This document shows, one piece after another, positions 30,646 through 39,515 of a stretch of DNA of 64,000 bases (position 1 is its first letter; each line of letters opens with the position of its first letter). A model generated the notes under the pieces. That model did not search any database, was not told the DNA's origin, and worked only from the letters and a program-made list of their open reading frames with translations. Made by a program: the position numbers and the translations under genes. Source of the stretch: Rhodanobacteraceae bacterium (lineage in GTDB: Bacteria; Pseudomonadota; Gammaproteobacteria; Xanthomonadales; SZUA-5); assembly GCA_016717705.1 (NCBI GenBank), contig JADKFD010000025.1:10907-74906 (forward strand), read 5' to 3'.

Positions 30646-30848
30646 ACCCGATCACCGTCGCGCGGAACTTCCGTGTCCAGACCAGGCAGCGCACCGCGCA
30701 AGCTCTTGGCGCTGCGCAACGGGATCAGTTCGATGCGGTCTTCGAATTGCATGACCTGCAGCTTCACACCTGGCACCAAGCCAAGCGCCTTGCGTACCGC
30801 CAGCGGAATGACGACCTGGTACTTTGGCGAAACGGTGATCGACTGCAT
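30642..30848 (-). CDS. vapB: AbrB/MazE-type antitoxin, VapB
   Basis: This 68-aa antitoxin has an N-terminal AbrB/SpoVT swapped-hairpin DNA-binding domain (TVSPKYQVVIPLAVRKALGLVPG, then LQVMQFEDRIELIPL). A short C-terminal tail is expected to wrap the VapC toxin. It is the first gene of the pair and presumably represses its own promoter, which must lie in 30849-30900. The proteolytically labile C terminus ends in PRDGDRV. Confidence 0.9.
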   Translation of the reverse strand: MQSITVSPKYQVVIPLAVRKALGLVPGVKLQVMQFEDRIELIPLRSAKSLRGALPGLDTEVPRDGDRV

Positions 30849-31257
30849 GGCTTGACCTTCCTATCGAAGCCGGAAGCGTATTACGTCGGTGCGATCGATG
30901 TCAAAGACCAGGGTAACCCCGCCAATGCGTGGGCCGCAGAGCGAAATCGTTGCCCGGTTTACTCGCCCCCGACGCGTTCACCGGGGCGCGAACATCGCCA
31001 GCACCGGAGAACCGCCGCGCGGTGCACCGGGCTACCGACTTGCACCCGCCGATCACCACTGAATACGTATGCAACGCATTGTGACAATCGCCGCGTAATC
31101 CTACGCTGAGACCCACTGCAAATGTCGATCAATGACCTGAATCGAGAGGGGACGATCCCAGCGGATCGCTCGATCTCGGGTGCGTTCGCGTGCGCAGAAA
31201 TCGGCCAGCGGCCAAAGCCAGGTGGCCATCTGGGGCAATCAGACTGGGGAGAGTTTG
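30849..31257. other. Intergenic region with REP-like palindrome
   Basis: This 409-base gap lies between divergent vapBC and the GH13 gene. A REP-like structure spans about 30949-31036: CCCGGTTTAC, then GCGTTCACCGGGGCGCG, then GTGCACCGGGCTACC, so several arms can pair. A GGGGAGAG ribosome site at 31246-31253 precedes the GTG start at 31258. No gene is seen. Confidence 0.45.
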
Positions 31258-33430
31258 GTGAACAGCAGCAATTCCGATTTGCAGCGGCGCCTGTCGCGCT
31301 TGTCCATGGGTATCGTCGCCGGCCTGACGCTGACCGCGCTCGGCCTGGCCAGCAGCGCCAGTGCGCAGACGCTGCGCCCCGGCTACAACCGCGACGTGGT
31401 CTACCAGGTCTTCGTCGATCGCTTCTTCGACGGCACCACGATCAACAACTATCCGGCCGATCCACTGTTCGACAGTACCGGTGCCAATCTGCAGAAGTAT
31501 CTCGGCGGCGACTTTCAGGGTCTGACCGCGAAGATGAGTTATCTGCAGAACATGGGCGTCAGCGCCATCTGGGTGACCTCGCCGCTGGACAACCGCAACC
31601 TGACCGCGCTGGCCGGTTCGGTGGCGCCGTACCACGGCTACGAGATGCGCGACACGCTGCTGCCGGACGAGCACTTCACCACCTCGGCGCGTTCCTGGGC
31701 GCCGTTCGACAGTTTCGTCACCGCCGCGCACAACGCCGGCATCAAGGTGATCGTCGACTTCGCGCCGAACCACTCCAACGTGCGCGGCTCGGGTGAGGAT
31801 GGACGCCTTGAAGCCAACGGCGTGTTGCAAGCGACTTATGCCAGCAACCCGGGCGGCTTTTTCCAGACCGGCCCGAACATGGGCGGCTCGCAGTGGGATT
31901 CGCCCTACGAGACGCAGTACTACACGATCTACGATCTGGCCGATCTCAACCAGACCAACGTCACCGTCGATGCGCTGCTCAAGGCCGCCGCGGTCAATCT
32001 GCAGAACCACGGGGTCGACGCCTTCCGGGTCGATGCCACCAAGCATTTGAACTGGGGTTGGCAATACAGCCTGTCGAACACCATCTACACGAACAAGCAG
32101 AGCTTCGTGTTCGGCGAGTGGGTGGCCGACGACAGCAACAATCCGCTGTATCGCGACATGCTCAAGTTCTCCAACAAAGAGCGGCATCGCGGCGCTCAAC
32201 TTCCCGCTGTTCACCACCATCAACAACGTCTTCGGACAGGGCGGTTCCTTCGTCAACCTGAATTCGGTGATCACCCAGCAGCAGACCGATTTCGCCTACC
32301 AGAACGATCTGGTCAACTTCGTCGACAACCACGACCGCAAGCGCTTCCTGACCGTCGACACCAGCGCCGACGACAAGAAACACCTGCACGCGGCGCTGGC
32401 CTTCGTGCTCACCGCGCGCGGCATCCCGACGGTCTATTACGGCACCGAGCAGTACCTGGAAGGCGGTGACGATCCGGACAACCGGCGCAGGATGCCGGCC
32501 TTTGCCGAGACCACCACCGCATTCAAGCTGATCAAGAGTCTGTCGACGCTGCGCAAGAACAACGAAGCGCTGGGCTATGGCGCCACCAGCGAGCGCTGGA
32601 TCAATGCCAACACCTACATCTTCGAACGCAAGTTCTATGGCAGCGTGGTGGTCGTGGCGATCAACAAGGCGGCCACCACGCAGAACGTCAGCGGCCTGGT
32701 GACCTCGCTGCCGACCGGCACCTACAGCGATTATCTGGCCAATCTGGTCAGCGGCGTCTCGCTGACGTCCACCACGGTGAATGGCAGCGGCTACAACAGC
32801 AGCAATTTCACGCTGCCGGCGAACAGCGTGTCGGTGTGGCAACTCGATCCGGCCACTTCCAGCGCACAGCTGGGCAACGTGACACCTACCGCGGCACAGC
32901 CCGGCGTCAAGGTGGTGATCGCCGGACAGGGCTTCGGCAGCGCCACCGGTTCGGTGAAGTTCGGCACCACCGCAGCCGTCATCACCAGCTGGAACGATCA
33001 GCAGATCGTCGCCACGGTGCCGACGATCGGCCAGGGTGTGCATGCGGTGACGGTCACCCGCTCGGGCAGCGTGACGCCGTCCAATGCCTTCAACTTCACC
33101 GCTTACCAGGCCAAGCTGATCCCGGTGACCTTCACCATCAACAACGCCTCCCCGACCAATCCGGGCGACAACATCTACCTGACCGGGAATACCGTGGAAC
33201 TGGGCAACTGGGCCACCACCACCGGCGGCGCGGTGGGCGCGATGCTGACCAACGCCAGCACCTATCCGAACTGGTGGCTGACGGTCAGCGTGCCGGCCGG
33301 CAAGGTGATCCAGTTCAAGGCGATCAAGATCCAGTCGAACGGCACGGTCACCTGGGAGAACGGTGCCAATCACAGCTACACGGTGCCCAGTTCCGGCGTG
33401 GGGAACGTCAACGTCAGCTGGCAGTATTGA
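31258..33430 (+). CDS. Secreted GH13 cyclodextrin-glucanotransferase/maltogenic-amylase-like enzyme with CBM20, one frameshift
   Basis: This exported starch-active enzyme of about 724 aa starts at GTG 31258 after GGGGAGAG and has a signal peptide (GIVAGLTLTALGLASSASAQ). All GH13 regions are present: VDFAPNHS, GVDAFRVDATKH (nucleophile Asp259), FVFGEWV (acid/base Glu287) and VNFVDNHD. The C-terminal half has domain C, an IPT/TIG domain D (GNVTPTAAQPGVKVVIAGQG) and a CBM20 starch-binding domain (PVTFTINN..NIYLTGN..LGNW). This five-domain order is that of CGTases and maltogenic amylases, and sequence alone does not decide between them. The frame breaks near 32176-32179 (LKFSNK, then SGIAALNFPLF in the next frame). 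The break is best explained by one extra A (AAA for AA). Confidence 0.9.
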
Positions 33431-33438
33431 AGCGCACG

Positions 33439-33469
33439 GCCGCAGGCCGGACCGGTTCCGGCCTGCGGC
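33439..33469 (+). terminator. Perfect 13-bp hairpin after the GH13 gene
   Basis: GCCGCAGGCCGGA (33439-33451) pairs exactly with TCCGGCCTGCGGC (33457-33469) around a 5-base loop, 8 bases after the stop codon. It lacks a T-run, so Rho-independent function is uncertain, but it is well placed as a transcript 3' end. Confidence 0.6.
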
Positions 33470-33473
33470 TGAC

Positions 33474-33505
33474 GCGATCGATGCGGTTCGCTGCGCTCAC
33501 CACAT
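33474..33505. repeat. Dispersed GATCGATGCGGTTCGC repeat, full copy
   Basis: This copy is identical over 32 bases to 10113-10144, and related inverted copies lie at 25025-25098. It lies directly after the hairpin that follows the GH13 gene. Confidence 0.65.
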
Positions 33506-33521
33506 GCTACCCGGGCTTCAA

Positions 33522-33744
33522 TGTGGGAGCGGACTCAATGACCACCAGCTGAAGCTGGTGGGTTGAGGCGGCGGCCCCCGCCGACTGAAAGTCGGCAAGC
33601 TTGGGGGCCTTCGCTAAGAGCCCAAGACCGCCTCGCAATCCCGTCAAAGCAATTTGCGCGGCTGACCGGCTGAAAGCCGTGGATCAAACTCCTTGCGATG
33701 GACATTTACTCCGCGAAAGCTGTCGCGGGATGAACCCGCTCCCA
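33522..33744. repeat. REP palindrome split by an insertion
   Basis: The left part (33522-33536, TGTGGGAGCGGACTC) and right part (33708-33744, ACTCCGCGAAAGCTGTCGCG, then GGATGAACCCGCTCCCA) join into one REP hairpin of the TGTGGGAGCGG...CCGCTCCCA kind when 33537-33707 is removed. ACTC occurs at both junctions. Confidence 0.55.
33537..33707 (+). ncRNA. Highly structured RNA element, HEARO/IscB omega-RNA-like
   Basis: A 171-base segment folds strongly and codes for nothing. CCACCAGC/GCTGGTGG forms a hairpin at 33542-33561. An outer stem pairs GAGGCGG (33565-33571) with CCGCCTC (33628-33634). Within it GGCCCCC pairs with GGGGGCC, and CCGACTGAAAGTCGG makes a tight hairpin. A later CGGCTGAAAGCCG forms another. 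It follows an ATGA at 33538-33541. The layout resembles HEARO RNAs, the guide scaffolds of IscB/IsrB transposon nucleases, but no iscB-like gene follows. It would therefore be an orphan or non-autonomous copy. The fold was read by eye, and the family assignment is inference from remembered consensus features. Confidence 0.5.
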
Positions 33745-34063
33745 GGTCGGGATGCTCGGTTTGCTCTGGTCTGCTGTTGGCTTCATGACGATCCTCTGGC
33801 TGACTTGCGGAATGCCCCTCGACTGTCTGCCGCGGCCGCGACGCGGTCTGTGCGCCGGCATACGCTGGCCCAAGACCGGCCGTTGCTCAGCGACGGCGTG
33901 CGATGCCTTGACGCCGATCAGCACTCGCGTAACGCCCGCGCGGCATCATCGTGTCCCGTTTCCAGGATGCGGTGGCGTCGCGAAAGGCCAGTCCGGCAAT
34001 TCCTGTCCGATTGGCTTGGCGTAACGACCACAAGAGTGCTTTTGCAGATGCAGGTCTGATCAG
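33745..34063. other. Gene-free stretch before the HD/HD-GYP gene
   Basis: About 320 bases contain no convincing coding sequence on either strand. No HNH or RuvC remnant of an IscB/TnpB-type protein was recognised in any frame. The promoter of the downstream HD gene should lie here. Confidence 0.4.
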
Positions 34064-35369
34064 ATGCCCATGCAAGCCGATCTGCGCCAGGTGGTCTACG
34101 CCTTGTCCGATGCACTGGATCTGGTGGGCGTGGACGATGTCGCGCACGGCAAGCGGGTGGGTGTGATGGCGGCAGAATGCGCCCGATCGGTGGGCTGGCC
34201 CGCGGATCAGGTTCAATTCGTGTTTGACCTTGGCCTGCTGCACGACATCGGCGTGTCGTCGACGCAGACCCACCGACGTCTGGTCAGCGAGTTCGACTGG
34301 GCCGGCTCGCAGGCGCACACCGAGGTGGGCTACCAGTTGCTGCATGATTTCGCACCACTGGAGGCCATGGCGCTGCCGATCCGCTACCACCACACGCGCT
34401 GGGACGAGCTGGTCGCGCGCGGCGTGCCCGACGCGGTGGCCGGACTCGCCAACCTGGTGCTGCTCGCCGACCGCGTGGACGCGATCGCCGGAGCCTACCA
34501 TTCCAGTTACGGCGCGCTGCAGCATCGGCTGGGCATCCAGCAGGAGATCGTCCGCCGGCAAGGCAGCTACTTCGATCCACGCTGGGTCGAAGCCTTCGTG
34601 CAGGTCTCGTCGCATGAAGCGTTCTGGCTGCAACTGGAACACCGGGCGCTGAATGGCTATCTGAGCGACATGCGCTCCGCGGCGCAGCCGCATCAGGCGA
34701 GCAATGCCGAGTTTCGTGCGCTGGCGCAGATCTTCGCGCGCATCGTCGATGCCAAGAGTCCGTTCACGCTCACCCACTCGCGCGGCGTCGCGCGCGTCGC
34801 CAGGCGACTCGCCGAGTACTTTGACGTTTCCATCGGATCACTGCGACAAGCTCGAGATCGCCGGCCTGCTGCACGATCTGGGCAAACTGCGCGTACCCGA
34901 CCAGATTCTCGACAAGCCCGGACGCCTCGACGAGAACGAGCGCCTGACGATGAAATGCCACAGCTTCGAGACCCAGCAGATTCTGCGCAATATCAAGGGT
35001 TTCGAGGAGATCGGCGCGTGGGCGGCGCATCACCATGAAGAGCCGGGCGGAGGCGGCTATCCCTTCGGGCTGGACGCCGCCCAGCTGCCGCTGGAGGCGC
35101 GCATCCTGCGCGTCGCCGACATCTTCCAGGCCATGCTGCAGCACCGACCCTACCGCCCGGGACTGGGCCGCGAAGGCGTGCGCGAGTTCATGCTCGGCCT
35201 GCGTGACCAGGGCCGCATCGACGCGCGCATCGGCGCGGTGTTGCTGGCGCATCTGGACGAGATGATCGCGCTGGCGCTGCTCGACGACGGCGGCTCCGGG
35301 GCGCCGCGCGGCCACGTCGCCAGGGCCGGGGTGGCTTCTCCGCAGGCAGACGCGCGGGTGCAATCGTGA
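34064..35369 (+). CDS. Double-HD protein with C-terminal HD-GYP domain, one frameshift
   Basis: A predicted cyclic di-GMP phosphodiesterase of about 434 aa. The N-terminal HD domain at about 15-160 shows ALDLVGVDDVAHGKRVG, FDLGLLHDIG and IRYHHTRWDEL. The C-terminal HD-GYP domain starts at about 220 (DAKSPFTLTHSRGVARVARRLAE). It carries GLLHDLGKLRVPDQIL, HSFETQQIL and HHEEPGGGGYPFGL, the GYP-type motif. The two parts sit in different frames. The break is near 34830, where FDVS should run directly into SDHCDKLEIAGLL; one extra base or two missing bases would explain it. With the GGDEF protein at 2.8 kb it gives this window both c-di-GMP synthesis and breakdown. It could be merely regulatory if metal ligands are lost. 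Confidence 0.85.
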
Positions 35370-35371
35370 TG

Positions 35372-35404
35372 TAGGTCAGGTTGGCCCGCAGGGACTACCT
35401 GACG
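35372..35404. repeat. GTAGGTCA-GTTGGCCCG repeat, single copy
   Basis: GTAGGTCAGGTTGGCCCGCA is followed by a GGGACTACCTGAC arm. It matches, with two differences, the left arm of the large hairpin at 53718-53798, so the two loci share a repeat family. It lies in the 221-base gap after the HD-GYP gene. Confidence 0.5.
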
Positions 35405-35556
35405 CAAGGGGCCACTCCAGCGCACGTTCCAGGCGCAGCGGCAAGCGCGTCGGCGACCTGCGCGAAAATGCCGAGCAGGCGCGAGCGACTGATCAGGGCG
35501 CCGCACAAGTTCGGCCACGCGCCGTCCGCTGGAGATCGCCCTTGCAGCTACCCCAT

Positions 35557-35590
35557 TGGACGTGGATAATGCGTCCACGAGATTAAACGC
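35557..35590 (+). promoter_or_regulatory. Candidate ArsR operator and leader
   Basis: TGGACG (35557-35562) and CGTCCA (35572-35577) form an inverted repeat about 14 bases before the arsR-family start. The bases from CGTCCA on (CGTCCA, three bases, GATTAAACGCATGA) recur directly ahead of the following SDR start (about 35943-35965). Autoregulation by the ArsR-family protein is inferred. Confidence 0.45.
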
Positions 35591-35923
35591 ATGAGCACAT
35601 CATTGAACGACAGCGATCCCGCCCTGGCCCCCGTGATGCGTGCGTTCGCAGTCTGCGCGCCGATCTTCCAGGCCTTGGGGGATCCGCACCGTCAGGCGAT
35701 CGTATTGCTGTTGGCGCAACACGACCGGCTTGCGGTCAATGTGATTGCCGAGTCGATGCCGCTGTCGCGTCCCGCGGTTTCCCATCATCTCAAGGTACTG
35801 AAGGCTGCCGGACTGGTGCGCCTGACGCGGGAATCCCGCGAGAACTTCTACAGTCTCGACATCGATCCGGCGCTCGACCAACTCGAACTGCTGGTGCGTT
35901 CGGCGCGCGACAATTGCTCCTGA
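35591..35923 (+). CDS. ArsR-family winged-helix repressor
   Basis: This 110-aa regulator has the ArsR helix-turn-helix at about residues 28-90: IFQALGDPHRQAIVLLLAQ, IAESMPLSRPAVSHHLKVLK as recognition helix, then AAGLVRLTRESRENFYSL as wing. No Cys pair of the metal-sensing type (ELCVCD) is present, so it is probably not an arsenic sensor. It may respond to a metabolite or to redox. It is followed after 38 bases by a short-chain dehydrogenase on the same strand that shares its leader motif, which points to a small co-regulated unit. Confidence 0.88.
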   Translation: MSTSLNDSDPALAPVMRAFAVCAPIFQALGDPHRQAIVLLLAQHDRLAVNVIAESMPLSRPAVSHHLKVLKAAGLVRLTRESRENFYSLDIDPALDQLELLVRSARDNCS

Positions 35924-35961
35924 GCATTTTTTTGCCCATAACCGTCCAAAGGATTAAACGC

Positions 35962-36741
35962 ATGAACTCAAAGCAGCCCCGTCCACTCGCCCTCGTGACC
36001 GGCGCATCGAGTGGCATCGGCCGCGCATTCGCCGTCAAGCTGGCGCAGGAAGGTCATGACCTGCTGCTGGTCGCACGGCGTCCGGCGGAACTGGCGGCGC
36101 TTGCCGCGGAACTCAAATCCCACGGCGCCGCCGCGGACTGCCTGACGCTGGACCTGACCGATCCCGGTGCGGTCGAGGCGATCGCCACGGCGCTGGGCGA
36201 GCGTGATCTGGCCTTGCTGGTGAACAACGCCGGCTTCGGACTGTTCGGGCTGTTTGCCGATAGCGACGGCGCGCGCGAACTGGCGATGATCGATCTCAAT
36301 GTGCGGGTGCCGACGCAGCTTTCCAAACGCCTGCTGCCGAACCTGAGCCGAGCGCGTGGCGGCATCATCAACGTGGCATCGACGGCAGCGTTCCAGCCCG
36401 GCCCGTGGATGGCGGTGTACTACGCCACCAAGGCCTACGTGCTGTCGTTCTCCGAAGCCATTGCCGAGGAGCTTGGCCCGCGCGGGGTGCGGGTGATGGC
36501 GCTGTGCCCAGGCCCGATCCGTTCCGGTTTCCAGGACACCGCCACGATGCAGCGATCCGGGCTGCTGCGCATGCCCTTGCCGAGTGCGCAATGGGCGGTG
36601 GATTCGGCCTGGCGTGCCTGGCGTCGCGGCAGTCGCGTCCACATTCCGGGCAGCCTCAACAAGGCCATGGCCTTCAGCGTGCGACTGACGCCGCGCCGCT
36701 GGATGACGGCGCTGGTCAGGATGATTTCGGCGCCGGTCTGA
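35962..36741 (+). CDS. Short-chain dehydrogenase/reductase
   Basis: This 259-aa classical SDR has the nucleotide site TGASSGIGRAFA near the N terminus, an NNAG motif (LLVNNAGFGLFG), an active-site Ser in IINVASTAAF, and the YxxxK pair in YYATKAYVLSFSEA. CPGPIRSGF follows the catalytic site. An Arg follows the Gly-rich loop region (ARRPAEL), which suggests NADP(H). The substrate cannot be deduced. The ATG at 35962 lies in the same GATTAAACGCATGA context as the preceding arsR start. The frame's earlier start would overlap arsR. Confidence 0.9.
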   Translation: MNSKQPRPLALVTGASSGIGRAFAVKLAQEGHDLLLVARRPAELAALAAELKSHGAAADCLTLDLTDPGAVEAIATALGERDLALLVNNAGFGLFGLFADSDGARELAMIDLNVRVPTQLSKRLLPNLSRARGGIINVASTAAFQPGPWMAVYYATKAYVLSFSEAIAEELGPRGVRVMALCPGPIRSGFQDTATMQRSGLLRMPLPSAQWAVDSAWRAWRRGSRVHIPGSLNKAMAFSVRLTPRRWMTALVRMISAPV

Positions 36742-36795
36742 GCGCCTGGATCGCTGCGCTGCGGCGACCTCGCCGCCCGCCAGGCGCGGCCCGCA

Positions 36796-39324
36796 TCACG
36801 GCGCTGTTTCGAAGCCGTTGCGGAAGATGTCCTCGGTGTAGTCGTCATCGACGAGCGTCAGCGTGTGCACCAGCAGGGTTGGCGCATAGGTGACCTGGCC
36901 GATCACCAGGTACAGGACCAGGGTCCGGTCACCGTCGACGATGGCGTTGTCGATCAGCGGCACGCGCAGGTTGTAGGTTTGCTGGATCACGTTGGTTGGC
37001 GGGTTGTTCACATCGATGGCCGGAAAGCCGAACGCCAGACCGGTCTGATAGTGGTCCCGCCCGAATCGGCCGCTGCCGTCGGCGCCGATCTTCACCGTCA
37101 CGTTCAACCGCGTACCAAACGCACGCAGCACCGAGATCGGGATGACCGCCTCGCCGGCGTTTTCGGCGACGCTGGACGCGCTGCTGTGGAAACCCACCGG
37201 CGGCAGGTCGGGCGTGCGGAAGTAGAAGTTCAACTGATCGATCGTGCTGCCGCCGACGTTGATCACCCACGGATTGGGGAACGCGCCGCCGGGGAGCGGA
37301 TAGATCTCGCCCGTGCTCCAGTTGGAACCGGCTGGCGCCAGCGCGCTCACCGTGGTCATTCCCTGCGGCACATTGAGTTGCCACAGGCCGCTGGCATCGG
37401 ATACCAGATCAAGCTGCGAACCATCGCTCTTGCGCACGCGCACCACCACGCCGCCGACAAACGCGCCGCCCGGTCCGGCACGCACGCGGCCGGTGATGCT
37501 GGTCAGTCCGCTGTTGCGACTGAAGTTCCTGCCCGCGGTGTCCTGCGCGGCGATCACCTGCACCGGATTGTTCCAGCCGCCCACGCGCGAGTACACGCTC
37601 TGGTTCTTGCCGGCAGTCAAGGTGTAGGAACCGGCGGCAAGGTTGCTCAGGCGGAAACTGCCGTCGTCCGCCGTATAGGTGCCGCGGTAAGCTGCGTTGC
37701 CGACGGCATTCAGCCCGTTGTGGACATGCACCCCGGCCAGCGGATTGCCCGCTGCGTCCGTCACGTTGCCGCTGATGCTGCCGACGCTGGGTGCGCCGAC
37801 GGTCAGCGTCAGCGACTTCCAGGACTCGCCGCCCTTGCGGTCGCTGACGATGCACGACACCCGATAGCTGCCGGCCAGCGCCCAGCTCTTGCTGACGACC
37901 GCGCTGTTGTCGCTGCTGAACGAGCCGTCGCCGAACTCCCAGGCATAGGCCAGCGGGTCGCCATCGGCATCGCTGGCGACGGCCGTCAGCGTCACCGGAC
38001 CGCCCACGGCGACCGCCAGGGCGGAAGCGTTGATGCTGGAAGTCGGCGCCGCATTGTTCGCCGTGCTGCCGATGCGCACATCCAGATCGAGCGACTCGGG
38101 TTGGGTGCCGCCCTTGCCGACGGCGGTCACATAGACGTCCGAGTAGGCATCGTGGAAGGTGCGGCCGATGGTCAGAGCGGCATCGTCGATGCCCTGCGGC
38201 GTGGCGGGCCGCGGGTCGAGGCGGATCGTGTTGGCCGGATTCGCGCCACCGTAGGTATGGATCCAGGGGTTCCAGATGTGCATCTCGGCCCCGTTCATCG
38301 ACCAGGGATTGCTCACCCACGATTGCCGGAAGCTGTACCAGACCTCTTCTTGCGGCGAGTGCGCCACGCGCAATCCCACCTTTTGCCCGGCGACCAGGCC
38401 AGGCTGGTCGTGGGCGTAGATGCGGTAGATGCCGCTGCTTGTGGCGGTATGGAACTGACTGTCGCTCAACCAGCCGAGCAGTTTCTTCTGCAGCGGGTGG
38501 AAGTGGTAGTCAGGCGTGCCGCCACTGCTGCCGGAATTGCCCATCAGGTCGTGGTTGTCGCCGTACTCCACCAGGGTGGCTGCATCCGGCTTGAGCGGAC
38601 CGAAAGTCGCGTTGCCCTGCACCGCCCAGGACACGTGCGACAGGCCGAGGTTGTGTCCCACTTCATGCGCCAGGGCCTGGATCTTGTCCGCTCCGCCGGT
38701 GAAGTAGACGCCCTTGCCGCCGAGAATGGCGCTCGCCGACGAGGCAACGCCAGCCACGTTTTCGACCATGGCATCCAGCGCATAGAACTTCGAATCGTAG
38801 AGCGGGTTGTATCCCGCCCCGACGCCGGCCGCCGCTGCCCGGGCATCCTGCAACAGCTCATCCGACCATATCTTGCCAGCATAGAATGTGCTCGGATTGG
38901 GCAGGGTGACGGTCGGGGTCACCACCAGTTGCGGCTCAAGACTGAGCAATCCGGACGAATAGGCCGGCAACTGCTGCCGGGTTTGTTGCCAGGCCATGTC
39001 CAACTGCGCCGCGCTGATCGGATCGGCCATCGGCTGGTCCGGATAGCGCACCCGGATGACCAGCATCTTCTTGTGCCCGGTGGTCCATTCAGTCGGCAAG
39101 AAGGCCTGTTCGACGAGCGTCTGCACGGACTTTTCGCCAGCGCTGCCAGACGCCGGCAGCGACCAGCGCTCGCTGCCGGCCGCCGCAGTCAGCTCACTCG
39201 CGTGCAGCGCAGCACAACACAGCGGGATCAGTCCCAGCGACAGCGCCCAGGCACCCGCAGCCTGGGCGCGCCGCACGAGATGCTGCGATCGACGCGAAAC
39301 CAGGATGACACCTCCGGCTTGCAT
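36796..39324 (-). CDS. Secreted M11/gametolysin-like zinc metallopeptidase with PKD and Calx-beta-like domains, IFRNGFE tail
   Basis: This 842-aa exported peptidase starts at ATG 39324 after GAGGAG, with a signal peptide about residues 12-43. The catalytic region carries the full metzincin motif in LAHEVGHNLGLSHVSW (HExxHxxGxxH), with YGDNHDLMGNS supplying a Met-turn. A PKD domain follows (PLAYAWEFGDGSFSSDNS), then a carboxypeptidase-regulatory-like domain (ISGNVTDAAGNPLAGVHVHN). A second such domain (SITGRVRAGPGGAFVGGVVVRV) and a Calx-beta-like part (VAENAGEAVIPISVLRA) come next. It ends with EDIFRNGFETAP, the same C-terminal tail as other exported proteins here. It is likely to act on proteins outside the cell. 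Confidence 0.9.
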   Translation of the reverse strand: MQAGGVILVSRRSQHLVRRAQAAGAWALSLGLIPLCCAALHASELTAAAGSERWSLPASGSAGEKSVQTLVEQAFLPTEWTTGHKKMLVIRVRYPDQPMADPISAAQLDMAWQQTRQQLPAYSSGLLSLEPQLVVTPTVTLPNPSTFYAGKIWSDELLQDARAAAAGVGAGYNPLYDSKFYALDAMVENVAGVASSASAILGGKGVYFTGGADKIQALAHEVGHNLGLSHVSWAVQGNATFGPLKPDAATLVEYGDNHDLMGNSGSSGGTPDYHFHPLQKKLLGWLSDSQFHTATSSGIYRIYAHDQPGLVAGQKVGLRVAHSPQEEVWYSFRQSWVSNPWSMNGAEMHIWNPWIHTYGGANPANTIRLDPRPATPQGIDDAALTIGRTFHDAYSDVYVTAVGKGGTQPESLDLDVRIGSTANNAAPTSSINASALAVAVGGPVTLTAVASDADGDPLAYAWEFGDGSFSSDNSAVVSKSWALAGSYRVSCIVSDRKGGESWKSLTLTVGAPSVGSISGNVTDAAGNPLAGVHVHNGLNAVGNAAYRGTYTADDGSFRLSNLAAGSYTLTAGKNQSVYSRVGGWNNPVQVIAAQDTAGRNFSRNSGLTSITGRVRAGPGGAFVGGVVVRVRKSDGSQLDLVSDASGLWQLNVPQGMTTVSALAPAGSNWSTGEIYPLPGGAFPNPWVINVGGSTIDQLNFYFRTPDLPPVGFHSSASSVAENAGEAVIPISVLRAFGTRLNVTVKIGADGSGRFGRDHYQTGLAFGFPAIDVNNPPTNVIQQTYNLRVPLIDNAIVDGDRTLVLYLVIGQVTYAPTLLVHTLTLVDDDYTEDIFRNGFETAP

Positions 39325-39515
39325 GCTGCACTCCTCGATTGCACGTCGGAGTCGATGCCGGCGGTGCGTGATCGAGTATCGCGCCGGCTCTCCGAGGCGA
39401 CCGGGATTTGCCGACCAAGCCAGCAATGCAGCAGACGGGCGCAGCGCCTTGGCGTCAGGCTGGCGCGGCTCAGCGTAGGATTCACGACCTTCAAGGCGCA
39501 GGACGACGCGGGCCG

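Noticed and set aside
30259..30848. Reading the VapC pair as part of the antiporter operon
   Set aside because: It lies on the opposite strand, with a hairpin between the convergent genes.
33601..34059. 152-codon frame after the structured RNA as an IscB-like nuclease remnant
   Set aside because: No HNH, RuvC or Arg-bridge motif is visible and it overlaps the RNA stems; read as non-coding.
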